NCBI RefSeq assembly: GCF_023028105.1 | Contig: NZ_CP095491.1 | Location: forward strand, 2,170,001-2,234,000 | DNA from: Halosolutus gelatinilyticus | GTDB taxonomy: Archaea > Halobacteriota > Halobacteria > Halobacteriales > Natrialbaceae | Length of the DNA: 64,000 nucleotides | Direction: 5' to 3' | Part shown: positions 32,801-40,508 of the stretch, piece by piece | Position numbering within the stretch: position 1 is the first letter of the stretch | Layout of the letters: each line of letters starts with the position of its first letter | Notes under the pieces: generated by a model | What the model was told of the DNA's origin: nothing | What the model saw: only the letters and a program-made list of their open reading frames with translations | Databases searched by the model: none | Position numbers and translations under genes: made by a program

Positions 32801-32985
32801 GTGATTGTCGGCGGCGGTATCGAAGGTCCCTCCATCGTGATTTTCACCGCCCGCCACGGACCGGATACGATCGTCATCGATGCTGGTGGGTCGATCCTTC
32901 GCCGGAATGCCCACCTCGAAACCTTCCCCGGCTTTCCTGCTGGCATCACCGCCGGACAGCTGATCGATCTCTTGGGCAGGTCGAT
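32801..32985 (+). pseudogene. N-terminal fragment of a FAD/NAD(P)-dependent oxidoreductase
   Basis: The frame reads VIVGGGIEGPSIVIFTARHG, then DTIVIDAGGSILRRNAHLET and FPGFPAGITAGQLIDLL. This is the N-terminal dinucleotide-binding (GxGxxG-like) part of a thioredoxin-reductase-like flavoprotein. The resemblance stops at about 32985 and the frame soon ends at 33070, so about four fifths of the gene is missing. The start is also unclear, with only a GTG at 32801. It meets an integrase fragment from the other strand at the break point. Confidence 0.6.
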
Positions 32986-32994
32986 CGTTTCGGA

Positions 32995-33125
32995 TCTATT
33001 CCATTGGATAGCATCCAGTCGACGAGCTTCCGCCGATGCTCTCGGTAGGTGCTTCGCTCCCCGGAATTGAGGCGTTTGGCTGACGGTTCGGGTACGAGGG
33101 TGATTTCCTCGAGTTCTTCACTCAT
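32995..33125 (-). pseudogene. N-terminal fragment of a haloarchaeal tyrosine integrase
   Basis: An ATG on the minus strand at 33125 opens MSEELEEITLVPEPSAKRLN, followed by STYREHRRKLVDWMLSNGID and PKRS. The 'YR.HR..L..W....GKDP' helix is the SAM-like N-terminal region of haloarchaeal site-specific integrases. The frame stops about 15 codons later without the catalytic domain. The fragment lies about 150 bases from the tRNA-Gly-like copy, as an integrase of a tRNA-targeted element would. The assignment is from motif memory and is moderately sure. Confidence 0.5.
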
Positions 33126-33277
33126 GGATCGATCGATCGCGTGCTGTCTACGTGAAAAACCCGGAAACCACGACCTGCGTCTCGGCCAGCTTCGCGTACG
33201 CCTGATTTATGGGTCGCTGGCTCACTGCACCGGGATGGTCTTCGCTCAAACCGACGCTACCGATACGGAGAACGGTG

Positions 33278-33384
33278 ATGCGTCGGCCGGGAGTTGAACC
33301 CGACGGCAAGATCGAACGTCGTGAGATCTTGCGTGATTCAATTCCCGCCGGGCGCAGTTGTGACTCACGGTCGTTCGTCACAAC
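33278..33384 (-). repeat. tRNA-Gly 3'-end mimic and double-hairpin module
   Basis: Read on the plus strand. A copy of the tRNA-Gly end (33278-33301) has 22 of 24 bases equal to 33385-33408. A perfect hairpin GCAAGATC (33306-33313)/GATCTTGC (33325-33332) follows, then an inverted copy of the tRNA end (33337-33356, 18 of 20 bases). A second perfect hairpin GTTGTGAC (33357-33364)/GTCACAAC (33377-33384) abuts the tRNA. The order of parts is identical to the module beside tRNA-Ile. Confidence 0.7.
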
Positions 33385-33385
33385 A

Positions 33386-33456
33386 TGCGCCGGCCGGGAA
33401 TTGAACCCGGGCTATGAGCTTGGGAAGCTCATGTCCTACCACTAGACCACCGGCGC
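33386..33456 (-). tRNA. tRNA-Gly (anticodon CCC)
   Basis: 71 bases, no encoded CCA. The acceptor stem is GCGCCGG/CCGGCGC with discriminator A. The D arm has TAGTGGTAGGA, the anticodon stem is TGAGC/GCTCA with loop TTCCCAA (anticodon CCC), and the T arm is CCGGG-TTCAATT-CCCGG. It decodes GGG. Confidence 0.95.
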
Positions 33457-33706
33457 TTGTTCACTGCGTTCGCGCTGGGGATCGCGATTCCGATCGAATC
33501 GCTGACCACCAACGCTCGTTCACGGTGTCCATCTCGAACGCAAGAGATGAGTCGTATTAAATGGAACGGACTGCAGGCTGAAGCGCACACCGAACTGCCA
33601 CCATCCGCCCCGAGCGATCGCGATCGTCGTCGCCCGAAACCGATCGCTCGTCCACTTTTCTCGCGCGAAGCGTGCCTATTAGGTCGTCCGCTTCCTAGTC
33701 GCGACC
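33457..33706. other. Intergenic region between tRNA-Gly and nadE
   Basis: No gene is supported. CCTATTAGG at 33675-33683 lies about 28 bases before nadE and may be its box A. Confidence 0.45.
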
Positions 33707-34501
33707 ATGATCGATCTTCAATTCTCGGAGGAGGAACTGGAACGACGACGCGACCACATCACCGCGTTCATCCGCGATCGGGTCGGGTCGGCCGGAGCGG
33801 ACGGCGCCGTCCTCGGTCTCTCGGGCGGGATCGACAGCACGCTCACGGCGTACCTCGCCGTCGATGCCCTCGGCGCCGAGACCGTCCGCGGACTCGTCCT
33901 TCCCGGCGAGGTCAGCGGCGCGAGCAACATGAGCGACGCCGAACGGGTCGCCCAAGAACTCGGGATCGGCTACGACGTCATCGAGATCAATCCGATCGTC
34001 GACTCGCTGCTCGCGGCCTATCCCGAAGCCGAGGGCGATCGCGAGGCCGTCGGGAACGCCCGCGCTCGCGTCCGCGCGGTCCTGAACTATCTCGTCGCCA
34101 ACCACGAGGGTCGGCTCGTCCTCGGGACGGGCAACCGCAGCGAGGCGGCCGTCGGCTACTTCACGAAATACGGCGACGGCGCCGTCGACTGTCACCCGAT
34201 CGGCAACCTCTACAAGGGGCAGGTCCGCCAGCTCGCCCGCCACGTCGGCGTCCCCGAGGAACTCGCGGCCAAGACCGCCACGGCGGAGCTGTGGGCCGAC
34301 CAGACCGACGAGGAGGAGTTGGGGATCAGCTACGAGACGCTCGACTCGATCCTCGCGGCGCACGTCGACGGGCCACTGTCAGTCGCCGCGACTAGCCGAC
34401 TGCTCGACGTCGACGAGGAGACCGTCGAACGGGTCCGCGGGATGTACGATCGCAGCGAACACAAGCGGAACGTACCGCCGGCCCCCGACCCGCTCCCCTG
34501 A
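33707..34501 (+). CDS. nadE: NAD+ synthase, ammonia-dependent
   Basis: 264 residues. It amidates nicotinic acid adenine dinucleotide to NAD using ATP and ammonia, the last step of NAD synthesis. The PP-loop GAVLGLSGGIDSTLTAYLAV (SGGIDST at about 39-45) is intact, and LGTGNRSEAAVGYFTKYGDG, followed by VDCHPIGNLYKGQVRQLA, are the deamido-NAD-binding blocks. There is no glutaminase domain, so the enzyme uses free ammonia, usual for short archaeal NadE. It is monocistronic. The NAD kinase in this window (23712-24572) uses its product. Confidence 0.93.
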   Translation: MIDLQFSEEELERRRDHITAFIRDRVGSAGADGAVLGLSGGIDSTLTAYLAVDALGAETVRGLVLPGEVSGASNMSDAERVAQELGIGYDVIEINPIVDSLLAAYPEAEGDREAVGNARARVRAVLNYLVANHEGRLVLGTGNRSEAAVGYFTKYGDGAVDCHPIGNLYKGQVRQLARHVGVPEELAAKTATAELWADQTDEEELGISYETLDSILAAHVDGPLSVAATSRLLDVDEETVERVRGMYDRSEHKRNVPPAPDPLP

Positions 34502-34648
34502 TCGCCCTCGATGCGGTGCGCCTGGCTCGGCAGTGTTCCCACGTGATCCTCTTTCGTGGTGCTCTCAACCGTCCTAGTATCGAGGAGGTGTGATTCGAAT
34601 CCGACCACCCGTCTCGAGCGTACCGTCGTGGACGGCAGGAGCGACGAT

Positions 34649-35182
34649 TCAGTCCTCGCGCCACTCGTCTTCGAGGAGGCCGTACCAGTAGACGTCCCGA
34701 TACTCGCCGTCGATGAACTCGGCGTCCCGAAGGACGCCCTCCCGGCAGAAGCCGACGCTCTCGAGGAGTCGCCGCGAGGGCTCGTTGAACTCGAACACGC
34801 GCGCGTCGACCCGGTGGAGTCGGAGCTGCTGAAACGCGTACTCGACGGTGAGCCTCGTGGCCTCGGTGCCGTACCCCCGGCCGTGGTGCTCGGGCGCGAC
34901 CCAGTAGCCGAGCTCGGCGTTTCCGGTCTCCTGGTCGATGTCGCGGAGTCCGATCGTCCCGACCGGCGTCTCGTCGACGGCGATCAGGAGGTGGACACCG
35001 TCGTCCCCGCAGACGACGTCCTCGTAGAACTCCCGCTCCTGATCGGCGTTGATCGGTCTTGATCCGCCGATCGGGCGCCAGACGGCCGGATCGTTGACCT
35101 GCATCTGGAGGAACTCGAGATCCTCCTCTTCGATCGTTCGGAGCGCCACCTCGTCGCTGCCCAAAAAAACGGGTCCTGGCAT
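34649..35182 (-). CDS. GNAT-family N-acetyltransferase (RimJ/RimL type)
   Basis: 177 residues from the ATG at 35182 (MPGPVFLGSD). The acetyl-CoA-binding loop is in GNAELGYWVAPEHHGRGYGT ('Q/R-x-x-G-x-G/A' as HGRGYG), followed by EATRLTVEYAFQQLRLHRVD. The closing VFEFNEPSRRLLESVGFCRE, followed by GVLRDAEFIDGEYRDVYWYG, is the RimJ/RimL-like end, where the enzymes acetylate protein N-termini or small amines. The substrate is unknown. It converges on nadE, and its upstream region is shared with nothing. Confidence 0.85.
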   Translation of the reverse strand: MPGPVFLGSDEVALRTIEEEDLEFLQMQVNDPAVWRPIGGSRPINADQEREFYEDVVCGDDGVHLLIAVDETPVGTIGLRDIDQETGNAELGYWVAPEHHGRGYGTEATRLTVEYAFQQLRLHRVDARVFEFNEPSRRLLESVGFCREGVLRDAEFIDGEYRDVYWYGLLEDEWRED

Positions 35183-35361
35183 GACTGTACGCTCCAACGC
35201 GACGGAGAAGAATCATTCGGCGGTGTGATACCAAGTCGCAATCGAACTCGCACGCCGGACGCCCGGTCGATGAGGCTCCGGCGTCGTCGATCGGTCTCGA
35301 ACGTCCGCTTTCGATCGTCCCGACGCCGACATCGCAGTTTCCGACCGTTCCGGGCCCGTAC

Positions 35362-36072
35362 TCACTCGAGGACGGCGTCGACGTCGTCGGCGTGGGCGTC
35401 CACGAGTTCGCCGAACGCTTCGGCCTCGCGTCGCTCCTGTGCGGCCCGATCGCGATCGTCCCGGAGCCGCCGCTTCAGCGCCGCGATCGCGTCGTGGGCG
35501 TTTCCGGCGATCTCCTCGGCGACCGATCGCGGGTCGTCCTCGATCCGCGAGATGAGGCCCATTCGGCGGGCCTCCTCGGCGTCGACGACTCGACCCGAGA
35601 GCGCGAATTCGAGGGCGTCCCCTTCGCCGATCACCCGCGGCAGGCGGACGGTCCCGCCCCACGCGCCGAACAGGCCGAACGTGACGCCGGGCTCGCCGTA
35701 CGTCGAGTCCGGCGTGCCGACGCGCACGTCGCAGGCGAGCGCGAGCTCGAGGCCGCCGCCGCGGGCCGGCCCGTCGATCCCCGCGACGACGATCGCCGGG
35801 GACTCCTCGATCGTCCGTGCCACGCGCTGGCCCAGTCGGGCGAACGCCTCGGCCGCGTCGCGATCGCCGTCGAGGTCGCCGACGGCCGCGAGATCGGCGC
35901 CCGCACAGAACGCCGGACCCCGCCCCTCGAGATAGATCACCGCTTCGTTGGCGTCGCCGATCGCCTCCTCGAGCGCTTCGAGCCCCGCGGCGGTCAGCGC
36001 GTTGCGAGCGGCCGGCCGATCGAGGGTGACCGTTCGGATCGATCGACGTTCGTCGACGGCGACAGTTATCAT
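35362..36072 (-). CDS. Enoyl-CoA hydratase/isomerase-family protein
   Basis: 236 residues with the crotonase fold. The first oxyanion-hole block, LEGRGPAFCAGADLAAVGDL, and the second, VAGIDGPARGGGLELALACD, are both clear, and the Glu of GGGLELA corresponds to one catalytic Glu. The second usual Glu (in 'QPEI') is replaced: here the block is YGEPGVTFGLFGAWGG, so hydratase chemistry may be altered and isomerase, thioesterase or other crotonase activity is possible. Length is slightly short (usually about 255). It is divergent from the 262-residue unknown gene. No other beta-oxidation gene is adjacent. Confidence 0.82.
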   Translation of the reverse strand: MITVAVDERRSIRTVTLDRPAARNALTAAGLEALEEAIGDANEAVIYLEGRGPAFCAGADLAAVGDLDGDRDAAEAFARLGQRVARTIEESPAIVVAGIDGPARGGGLELALACDVRVGTPDSTYGEPGVTFGLFGAWGGTVRLPRVIGEGDALEFALSGRVVDAEEARRMGLISRIEDDPRSVAEEIAGNAHDAIAALKRRLRDDRDRAAQERREAEAFGELVDAHADDVDAVLE

Positions 36073-36133
36073 GCGCTACGCTACTCGGCCGTTTCCAAAG
36101 GTCTTTGCGTGCTCCGTCGTAACCCCCCCAGTA

Positions 36134-36922
36134 ATGGATCAGGCCGACAGCTGTCGGCGTGCGGCCGCCGAAGCCGTCGCGGACGTCGAACCGCCGCGGT
36201 TGCACGACCGGATCGAAACGATTCTCGACGGCGCGTCGATGCTTCCCGGCGTTCTCACCCTCGAAAGCGCCGCCGCGGTCGTGTCCGAGACGACCGCCGG
36301 ACTCGAGCACGGCGCCGAACGCGCCGGTGGGGATACTCGACGCGCGGACGACCCGAGCGCCACCGACGCGATCGTCACGCACGCCGCCGGCGTCCAGCTC
36401 ATCTACGAAGGGCTTCGACTGACCCGGTCGCTCTCGCACGACGAACCCTGGACCGGAACGGACGACGACGCCGAGGAAGGGGATCTGGCCATCCTCGCGG
36501 CCGACATCCTCGTCGCTCGCGGTTTCTACCTTCTCGCCCGCACCGACGCCGCCGGCAAGGCCGTCCGGACCGTCCAGGCCTTCGGCCGCGATCAGACCCG
36601 ACGCGATCGCGCCGCACGGGCGCCGCACGAGCGGTCCGCCGCGACCGACGGCACCCCCGATCGGGAGTGCGTCGGCGCCGATCCCGCCTCGATCGACGCG
36701 AACCTGGAACGCGACGTGCTCGAACTCGCCGTCCTCGCCGGCGCCGTCGCCGTCGGCGAGACGCCCACGACGCGGCTGCTCGCGATCGCCGACGACCTCG
36801 CGGCGACCGTTGGCCCGTCCTTTCCCCCGGCCGAGAAGTGTCTCGCCCGCGTCGACTCTCGCCCCGACCGATCGCTCGAGGAGACGCCGACCGATCGGGC
36901 GACGTCGGCGACCGATCCCTGA
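36134..36922 (+). CDS. Conserved haloarchaeal-type protein of unknown function
   Basis: 262 residues from the ATG at 36134 (MDQADSCRRA). It is mostly helical and acidic. The region LAILAADILVARGFYLLART, followed by DAAGKAVRTVQAFGRDQT, resembles the helical core of polyprenyl-synthetase-like proteins, but the aspartate-rich DDxxD motifs of an active prenyltransferase are missing, so this is a weak fold guess and not a function. The first 110 residues have further helices with no motif. The start is supported by a T-rich GTCTTTGCG about 27 bases upstream. It is followed by the tRNA-Thr gene. Confidence 0.6.
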   Translation: MDQADSCRRAAAEAVADVEPPRLHDRIETILDGASMLPGVLTLESAAAVVSETTAGLEHGAERAGGDTRRADDPSATDAIVTHAAGVQLIYEGLRLTRSLSHDEPWTGTDDDAEEGDLAILAADILVARGFYLLARTDAAGKAVRTVQAFGRDQTRRDRAARAPHERSAATDGTPDRECVGADPASIDANLERDVLELAVLAGAVAVGETPTTRLLAIADDLAATVGPSFPPAEKCLARVDSRPDRSLEETPTDRATSATDP

Positions 36923-36985
36923 GCGGCGGACTCGGCGGCGATCGGTGTGGTACGGCGCGTCACTCCCGGTCGCTTTCATCACATA

Positions 36986-36991
36986 TTTATA
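36986..36991 (+). promoter_or_regulatory. Box A of tRNA-Thr
   Basis: TTTATA in CATATTTATAGAG, 58 bases before the tRNA 5' end, leaving about 30 bases of leader after the expected start. Confidence 0.6.
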
Positions 36992-37043
36992 GAGCACCGC
37001 AGTAGGATCGAGTGCAGAGTACGAGGGTGTACGCGCCCGACGT

Positions 37044-37115
37044 GCCTGGGTAGCTTAGCGGTAAAGCGCGTCCTTGGTAAGGACGAGAGCCCGGGTTCAA
37101 ATCCCGGCCTAGGCT
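37044..37115 (+). tRNA. tRNA-Thr (anticodon GGT)
   Basis: 72 bases, no encoded CCA. The acceptor stem is GCCTGGG/CCTAGGC with discriminator T, the D arm has GCTTAGCGGTAAAGC, the anticodon stem is CGTCC/GGACG with loop TTGGTAA (anticodon GGT), and the T arm is CCGGG-TTCAAAT-CCCGG. It decodes ACC/ACU. No 3'-end-mimic module follows it, unlike the Ile and Gly genes. Confidence 0.95.
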
Positions 37116-37123
37116 CTTTCTGC

Positions 37124-37140
37124 CGTACACATCTTGTACG
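37124..37140 (+). terminator. Hairpin after tRNA-Thr
   Basis: CGTACA and TGTACG (6-base arms, loop CATCT) begin nine bases after the tRNA, followed by a T-containing stretch. It is probably a processing or termination hairpin. Confidence 0.4.
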
Positions 37141-37438
37141 CACACTTTGATGACTATCTTTATTGAAAATAATCCGCTCAAGATCCGCTTCTCTCGCTAA
37201 ACAGGGCATCCCTCGCCGCATGGCGATTCGATAAAGTGTTAGGACACACAAACTAATCCGCGGACGGCGGCGAGATATCCCCAACATTGACCGGGAGCGC
37301 ATCCTCTCAGGGACACACCTGATTTCGGCTCTGTTGAAATCCCATTCTTCAGATATAACAGGAGATGGAACAGACGGTAGGTGAAGGCTGCGTATTTATT
37401 TCCTAATATTCATTCTTCTGCGCTCATTACCAGCTGCT
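37141..37438. other. Intergenic region with a possible IS end
   Basis: No gene is supported over about 300 bases. GGCTCTGTTGAAATC at 37327-37341 looks like the terminal inverted repeat of haloarchaeal IS6-like elements. It was recognised from memory, has no partner repeat in sight, and is unproven. Confidence 0.4.
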
Positions 37439-37900
37439 ATGGACTGGACGACTCTGATAGCCACAGGGTTGTTTGTTCTCTCTTGGATGCTCCTGATCTA
37501 CCAATCATGGAAAGAAGAGTGGGGCGTGAGTCGGACGATAGGGATGGTGATTTTCCTCAGTGGGGCGACTAGTGGCGTATTTCTTGATGATTTTATCCCA
37601 TCTGAATCGTCTCTTCTTCCGTGGATAACTGGACACGTACCCGACCCGAGCGAGCGAGGCGATCGATCGCGGACGGCTAACACTTTGGACCCGCGAGAAG
37701 TTGCCCTACGGGCTCGCAATCTTCGACGAGCGCGTCGGGATCGGAGGATACGACGACGAGACGGGGCTGATGCAGGCGTTCGTCGATACGGACTCGCCCC
37801 TCGCCCGCGAGTGGGCCGAACGGGTCTACGCGTCGGTCAGGGCGGATTCTACGCCGCTCGACGGTCGGGCGGAGCAGTGAGAGCTGCGAACGGGCTCTAG
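37439..37900 (+). pseudogene. Chimeric ORF: truncated small membrane protein
   Basis: 153-codon frame. The first about 66 residues (MDWTTLIATGLFVLSWMLLI, then YQSWKEEWGVSRTIGMVIFL) look like a real two-helix membrane protein, and TAATATT at 37407-37413 is about 29 bases upstream. From about 37635 the frame turns Arg-rich because it crosses the remains of a different gene, which is read in another frame (see 37629-37880). The membrane protein is therefore cut short or fused to junk. The family is not recognised. Confidence 0.55.
37629..37880 (+). pseudogene. C-terminal fragment of a FilR1-domain HTH regulator
   Basis: In the frame ending at TGA 37878-37880 the translation reads RGRLTLWTREKLPYGLAIFD, then ERVGIGGYDDETGLMQAFVD and TDSPLAREWAERVYASVRAD. 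This is the end of haloarchaeal winged-helix regulators with the FilR1-like domain ('LPYGL.LFD.RVG..GYD..TG...VFVDTD...AREWAE'). The DNA-binding half and any start codon are missing; an in-frame stop at 37626 is just upstream. It overlaps the chimeric membrane ORF, so the two were joined by a deletion or insertion. Confidence 0.65.
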
Positions 37901-38135
37901 AACCCGCCTCGACCGGAACGGGAACGCCGGTAACCGCGACCGCGTTTTCGCGCCCTCGTGGGATCGACCACGTCAACGCGGTAGTCGGAACGCGACTGGT
38001 CTCCGTCGACGGTTCTACTGTCGATCCCGGCCGCTGCTAGTGTCGTCAACGGGGCCGATCGGGAGGCGGGTGCGGTTCACGGATCTGCCGCCGGATCACT
38101 CGTCGCCGTGGTCGCGCTCGCCTTCGGCGCGTTCG
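37881..38135. other. Intergenic region before the ABC-2 exporter genes
   Basis: No gene or structured element is recognised. Confidence 0.4.
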
Positions 38136-39059
38136 TCACCCGTTTCCGCTGATCGAGTGGATGTACGTGTAGTAGTTGAACAGATCCGTGTGCGACGGTT
38201 CGTCCGTGTCGATGAACGGCGTTCCCGATCGGTCCCGGAGCGCCGACTCGACGCGTTCGACGTCGACGTCGGTCGCGAGGAAGCCGCGGATCTCGTCCCC
38301 GCGGCGAAACAGCTCGTTTCCGACCAGGAGTTCCTCGGGCGGAACGGCGCCGCGGACTCGCAACACCGGCGGGAGTCGCTCGAAGAGGTCGTCGGGATGG
38401 CCGTTCGCGATGATGGTCCCGTCGCGCAGAAACGCGATTCGATCGGCGATCTGCGCGTCCAACGGCGCGTGGCTGGTGACGAGGATCGTCTTTTCGTCGG
38501 CGCGCATCTCCAGGAGGAGATCGTGAAGCTCTCGAATGGTCGCGAGATCGAGTTCGATCGTCGGCTCGTCGAGGACGTAGAACGGGACGTCGATCGTCAG
38601 CGTGATCGCGATCTCTATCTTCCGGCGCATCCCGCCCGAGTACTCCTCGACGGGGCGATCGATCTCGTCCGCGATTTCGAGCCGCTCGACGAGATCGCGC
38701 CACCGGTCCGTTCCGTTCGGGTGGAGGTCCTCGTAGAACCGGAGATTTTCCCTGCCGGAGAGTTCCGGATCGGCCATCGCTCCCTGAAACATGACGCTGA
38801 TCGAGGTCTGCGCCTCGACGGGGGACACCTCATCGAAGAGCCGAATCTCGCCGCCGCTCGGAAGCGCGCTTCCAGAGAGGCACGACAGGAGCACGGATTT
38901 GCCCGCGCCGTTCGGCCCCATCAAGAGCAGTATCTCGCCCTTCCCGATCGCGAGATCGATCCCGGTGAGGACGTCGTGGTTCCCGAACCGTTTCGTCACG
39001 TTGGACGCGTCGACGATCGACTTCGACTCCGTCGTTTCGTCTGCGGGTGTTGTCAGCAT
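38136..39059 (-). CDS. ABC-2 transporter ATP-binding protein
   Basis: 307 residues. Walker A is GPNGAGKS (about residues 48-55), followed by a short Q-loop region (SISVMFQGAMADPELSGREN). The signature is YSGGMRRKIEIA, Walker B is FYVLDEPTIELD, and the H-loop is LVTSHAPLDA. The 'YSGGM.RK' signature and the C-terminal about 80-residue extension are those of DrrA/NatA-type ATPases that power ABC-2 permeases exporting drugs, lipids or polysaccharide. It lies two bases after the permease gene, forming one operon. The Ile in place of the usual Gly/Ala-Leu before the D-loop (PTIELD) is a mild oddity. Confidence 0.88.
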   Translation of the reverse strand: MLTTPADETTESKSIVDASNVTKRFGNHDVLTGIDLAIGKGEILLLMGPNGAGKSVLLSCLSGSALPSGGEIRLFDEVSPVEAQTSISVMFQGAMADPELSGRENLRFYEDLHPNGTDRWRDLVERLEIADEIDRPVEEYSGGMRRKIEIAITLTIDVPFYVLDEPTIELDLATIRELHDLLLEMRADEKTILVTSHAPLDAQIADRIAFLRDGTIIANGHPDDLFERLPPVLRVRGAVPPEELLVGNELFRRGDEIRGFLATDVDVERVESALRDRSGTPFIDTDEPSHTDLFNYYTYIHSISGNG

Positions 39060-39061
39060 CG

Positions 39062-39886
39062 TTAGTCACGTCCGTAGGCGATTCGCCGCACGATCACTAC
39101 CGAGGCCGCCACGCCGGCGGCGGTGTAGCCGAGGAGAAGACCGACGTATTCGATCGAGTCGGGCGCTTCCGGCGGCGTCATCGACTCGAGGGTTTCGGTT
39201 CCGACCCAGTGGGCGATCTGCATCCGCGTTGCGAGCGAGTTCGGCAGGTAGTTGACCATCTCCGCGCCGTCGGCGAGCATCTCCGGCGACGAGCCGTTGA
39301 AGCCGGTAACGAAGTAGGCCATCAGCACCGTCACGATGGCGATCGTCGTCATCTGTTCGGGCTTCGTGACGGCGAGCGCGAGCACCATCGCGAGCGCCAT
39401 CGCGATCAGGCAGAACGACCCGAGCGTCAGCGCGAGGATCGCCACCGTCTCGATCGTCAGCGGGCCGAACGTCGCGCCGTGCGCGTACGCGACGAGGATC
39501 GTCACGAGGTACGACGCGACGCCGAGTACCGCGCCGGCGGTGAACCGGCCGGCGAGGTCGGCCGTCGGCGCGATCGGCATCGAACGGAGTTTTCGGTACC
39601 GCCTCCCCTCGAGGTCGCGGGCGAACGCGCCCGCGAAGACGGCGACGGTAACGGTGAAGGCGCCGAACAGCCCGTAGTTGATTCCGTTGACCGCCTTGAG
39701 CGGTCCGAGGTCGGTTCCGGACGGAACGTCGACGAAGAACTCGATCGTCAGGAAGTACCACAACACCGGCCACGCGACAGTGAGGAAGACGATCATCTTG
39801 TTGCGTCGCAGTTGCTGTAACTGGCGGCGCGCGAACGTCCGCGTCTGGGCTCCCCACGGTACGCTGGTTCGTGTCATCGTAGTCAT
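39062..39886 (-). CDS. ABC-2 type permease
   Basis: 274 residues from the ATG at 39886 (MTTMTRTSVPWG); Met at 39877 is an alternative. Six membrane segments are seen (MIVFLTVAWPVLWYFLTIEF, NYGLFGAFTVTVAVFAGAFA, AVLGVASYLVTILVAYAHGA, TVAILALTLGSFCLIAMALA, TTIAIVTVLMAYFVTGFNGS, and a last one near the C-terminus), with the family phrase DLEGRRYRKLRSMPIAPTAD between helices 2 and 3. It is the membrane partner of the ATPase encoded two bases downstream. The substrate is unknown. Confidence 0.88.
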   Translation of the reverse strand: MTTMTRTSVPWGAQTRTFARRQLQQLRRNKMIVFLTVAWPVLWYFLTIEFFVDVPSGTDLGPLKAVNGINYGLFGAFTVTVAVFAGAFARDLEGRRYRKLRSMPIAPTADLAGRFTAGAVLGVASYLVTILVAYAHGATFGPLTIETVAILALTLGSFCLIAMALAMVLALAVTKPEQMTTIAIVTVLMAYFVTGFNGSSPEMLADGAEMVNYLPNSLATRMQIAHWVGTETLESMTPPEAPDSIEYVGLLLGYTAAGVAASVVIVRRIAYGRD

Positions 39887-40091
39887 CGTAGTCTCTCGAA
39901 CGAACGGAAGAGCGAGACGAGGATAAGACGGACAGCACGATCGCCGGGACGGCGTTCGTGCGAAACGGTTATAAGGGACAGTAGCCGCACCGAAACCGAG
40001 CCTCGCCGGCAGCAATACGCGCCAATACGGTATCGTGCAGACGCGCTTAGAGCGCGCGTCGTCGTCGAACGAACAGCGGAACCATCCGGTA

Positions 40092-40508
40092 TTAGTCGCC
40101 GGTTCGCCACACTGCCCGACTCACCGCGCCGTCCGTTCGCGGCCACGATCGCTTCGTCGCGACGACCGCGAGCCAGAAGATGACGACGGCGACGACCGGG
40201 TGGATCGCCGCGGCCAGCGATCCGAACGCGTGGGCCGTCGCGTACTGCACGCTGATGAGGGCGAACAACCCGATGGGAAGCAGCCGCAACGGCCAGGGAA
40301 GCCGCCCCAGAAAGGCGACGAGCACCATGAGAATGGGACCGATCTCGAAGACGTGAATGAACGTCCTGTGAAGCCCCCAGTTCGTCGAATCGACGAAGAT
40401 CGCCATTCCCGCGATGTAGGTCTGGACGAGGACGCACGCGGCGAACAGTCCCGCCAGTGCGCAGTAGCCGTAGCGTCCCCACGACCGTTCGCGGTCGGAC
40501 GCCGTCAT
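40092..40508 (-). CDS. DUF6220-type four-helix membrane protein
   Basis: 138 residues from the ATG at 40508 (MTASDRERSWGR). Four membrane segments are seen: ALAGLFAACVLVQTYIAGMA, FIHVFEIGPILMVLVAFLGR, LRLLPIGLFALISVQYATAH and HPVVAVVIFWLAVVATKRSW, with His at helix ends (WGLHRTFIH, AIHPVV). This matches DUF6220, a small b-type-cytochrome-like family of unknown role. The start overlaps the stop of the 53-residue upstream ORF (ATGA), and GAGGTGATC, a strong Shine-Dalgarno, ends three bases before the ATG, so translation is probably coupled. Confidence 0.75.
   Translation of the reverse strand: MTASDRERSWGRYGYCALAGLFAACVLVQTYIAGMAIFVDSTNWGLHRTFIHVFEIGPILMVLVAFLGRLPWPLRLLPIGLFALISVQYATAHAFGSLAAAIHPVVAVVIFWLAVVATKRSWPRTDGAVSRAVWRTGD

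Noticed and set aside
36134-36922. Calling the 262-residue protein a polyprenyl synthetase
   Set aside because: The aspartate-rich motifs needed for prenyl transfer are absent; the resemblance is only helical.
37327-37341. IS6-like terminal repeat (GGCTCTGTTGAAATC) as proof of an insertion sequence
   Set aside because: No partner repeat, no target duplication and no transposase seen; kept only as a note.
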